From Anaerolineae bacterium (GTDB lineage Bacteria; Chloroflexota; Anaerolineae; Caldilineales; Caldilineaceae): DNA of 64,000 nucleotides. The translations under genes and the position numbers were made by a program. Location of the stretch: contig JAUIHI010000005.1 in the NCBI GenBank assembly GCA_030432295.1, positions 62,001 through 126,000 of the forward strand. Direction: 5' to 3'. Position 1 is the stretch's first letter, and each line of letters begins with the position of its first letter. Shown here in pieces: positions 62,684 through 64,000 of the stretch. The notes beneath the pieces were generated by a model. It worked only from the letters and a program-made list of their open reading frames with translations, did no database searches and had not been told where the DNA came from.

Positions 62684-63781
62684 TTACCGAATCGGGGGAG
62701 CGTAGAGCAGGCCACCTTCGGTGTAGAGGCTGTTCAGGCCACGGGGCAGATTGAAGACTGTGTCCGGGCCGAGATTCTTGTTGTAGATCTCGCCGTAGTT
62801 GCCGACCTGCTTGATGACCTGCACGAAGCAGTCGTTGGCCAGGCCCACTTTGCTGCAGAATTCGCCTTCCAGGCCGAGCAGTTTCATGATATTGGGGTCT
62901 TCTGTGTCCATAAAGGTGTCTACATTGGCGCTGGTGATGCCCATCTCTTCAGCGGTGAATGTGGCATAAACAACCCAGGTTACCAGGTCATACCACTGGT
63001 CGTCGCCGTGGCGCACAGCCGGTCCCAGGGGTTCTTTGGAGAGGGTGACATTCATAATCTCGTGGGCCGAAGGATCGGCCATAACCGTCTGTCGGGAGAC
63101 GAGACCAGACTTGTCTGTGGTCCAGGCATCGCAGCGACCTTCTTCATAGGCAGTGGTCACTTCGTCGGCGGTCTCAAAGACAACCGGTTCGTAGCTCACA
63201 CCTGCCGCGGCCATCTGGTCGGCCAGATTAAGCTCGGTGGTGGTGCCTGTCTGCACGCAGATGGAAGCGCCGTTCAGGTCCTGCAGGGTGACAATGCTGC
63301 TGTCTTTGTGCACCATAATGCCCTGGCCGTCGTAGAAGGTGGTGGGCGCAAAGTTCATGCCCAGGTCGGTTTCCCGGGACATAGTATCAGTGGTGTTACG
63401 GATCAGCACATCGGCTTCGCCGCTCTGAAGCACTGTGAAGCGCTCGGAAGCGGTGGTGGCGCGAATCTCGGCTTTGGTGGCATCGCCAAAGATGGCCGCG
63501 GCCAGGGCCTTGCAGTAGTCCACATCAAACCCTGTGAAGACACCAGCTTCGTCCAGGAAGCCAAAGCCCGGCAGCACTGCATTGCCTACGCAAATAATTT
63601 TGCCCCGTTCTTTTACGATGTCCAGGGTGGATTTGGCGTCTGTCTGGGCCACAGGCGCGGCCGGTTCTTCGGCGGTGGTGGACGCAGGGGCCGCCGCAGG
63701 AGCCAGACAGGCAGCAATAACCATGCCCACAACCATGGACAGAATCAGCGCTACGGTTTGAACTTTTTTACCTTTCAGCAT
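62684..63781 (-). CDS. aapJ: Polar amino-acid ABC transporter, substrate-binding lipoprotein
   Basis: A 365-residue binding protein. The signal peptide ends in VVGMVIAACLA with a lipobox-like Cys at about 25. The mature part starts STLDIVKERGKIICVGNAVL, typical of AapJ-type general L-amino acid binding proteins, and contains FTGFDVDYCKALAAAIFGD and NTTDTMSRETDLGMNFAPTT. The ATG at 63781 is chosen for AAGGAG upstream and the signal-peptide start. A palindromic operator-like site lies upstream at 63933-63960. It is followed by two hairpins and then the permeases. Confidence 0.94.
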   Translation of the reverse strand: MLKGKKVQTVALILSMVVGMVIAACLAPAAAPASTTAEEPAAPVAQTDAKSTLDIVKERGKIICVGNAVLPGFGFLDEAGVFTGFDVDYCKALAAAIFGDATKAEIRATTASERFTVLQSGEADVLIRNTTDTMSRETDLGMNFAPTTFYDGQGIMVHKDSSIVTLQDLNGASICVQTGTTTELNLADQMAAAGVSYEPVVFETADEVTTAYEEGRCDAWTTDKSGLVSRQTVMADPSAHEIMNVTLSKEPLGPAVRHGDDQWYDLVTWVVYATFTAEEMGITSANVDTFMDTEDPNIMKLLGLEGEFCSKVGLANDCFVQVIKQVGNYGEIYNKNLGPDTVFNLPRGLNSLYTEGGLLYAPPIR

Positions 63782-63932
63782 TGCATTCTCCTTGTGATAG
63801 AAAAAAAGGGTGACAGAAAATCTTTGGAACAATCGAAAAGCAAATACGTTGGAGAGTTGCCAGACGATTGCAAAGCACGAGTGAGAAAACGGCAGGTGAA
63901 AAAAGGCTGAACTGAATTTAGGGGTTTGGCAA

Positions 63933-63960
63933 AGTATACTTCCCCCTAGGGGCGTATACT
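63933..63960 (-). promoter_or_regulatory. Operator-like dyad upstream of aapJ
   Basis: An imperfect 28-nt dyad: AGTATAC (63933-63939) with GTATACT (63954-63960) outside, and CCCC (63943-63946) with GGGG (63949-63952) inside. On the minus strand its right-hand half contains TATACT, a possible -10. It lies about 150 nt upstream of aapJ and is the only clear palindrome in that leader. A repressor operator is suggested; the regulator is unknown. Confidence 0.5.
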
Positions 63961-64000
63961 AGAATGCCAGACACGCCAGTGGATTATACATATACCTTCA

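Overview
The window looks like a chromosomal segment of a GC-rich bacterium, most likely a member of Chloroflexota (Anaerolineae or Caldilineae-like). This is inferred from the mix of families: a plastid/cyanobacterial-type R3H ATPase, a SpoVS protein with no other sporulation genes in the window, MreB, ClpC, a c-di-AMP receptor beside tmk, a split biotin-dependent acyl-CoA carboxylase with its own BirA, and secreted SH3b/glycoside hydrolase proteins with Thr/Pro-rich linkers. No single marker fixes the taxon. GTG starts are common. I found no rRNA, tRNA or CRISPR array and no intact transposase.

Layout. 1-5.4 kb: the tail of a carbamoyltransferase, an SGNH hydrolase, CobU, SpoVS (minus), an enoyl-CoA hydratase (minus) and a GNAT-like protein. 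5.5-15.5 kb, mostly plus: R3H ATPase, tmk, darA, (FmdB on minus), gmk, rhomboid protease, MATE exporter, malQ, galU and a glucuronokinase-type GHMP kinase. 15.5-22.5 kb, minus: prephenate dehydrogenase, HD protein, M50 protease, GT39-type glycosyltransferase, acetyltransferase, two Pro/Thr-rich membrane proteins and birA. 22.6-29.1 kb, plus: a small membrane protein, a DUF1624-type acyltransferase, and a spread-out acyl-CoA carboxylase locus (carboxyltransferase, unknown protein, biotin carboxylase, biotin carrier, DUF6940). 29.2-51 kb, mostly minus: htpG, clpC, rpsA, ridA, mreB, a large GH3-like membrane protein, then an OmpR-type two-component pair, a P450, a coiled-coil lipoprotein and a NarL-type two-component pair. 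51.2-55.3 kb, plus: fadN-like and thiolase genes, separated by a four-helix-bundle cassette. 55.4-59.1 kb, minus: two tandem SH3b/glycoside hydrolase proteins. 59.3-64 kb, minus: a complete polar amino-acid ABC transporter of aapJQMP type.

Metabolically the segment covers beta-oxidation (enoyl-CoA hydratase, FadN, thiolase), biotin-dependent acyl-CoA carboxylation, glucan processing and UDP-sugar formation, amino-acid uptake, proteostasis (HtpG, ClpC, rhomboid, M50) and signalling.

The most unusual trait is the density of short palindromic elements of several families. They sit between genes, inside one another, and in three cases in frame inside genes (cobU, the GT39 glycosyltransferase, birA). 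Two copies of a 146-bp terminal-inverted-repeat element, each flanked by a 15-16 bp direct repeat and each inserted into an older repeat, are the clearest mobile elements. A four-helix-bundle gene bordered by 25-bp inverted repeats looks like another mobile cassette.
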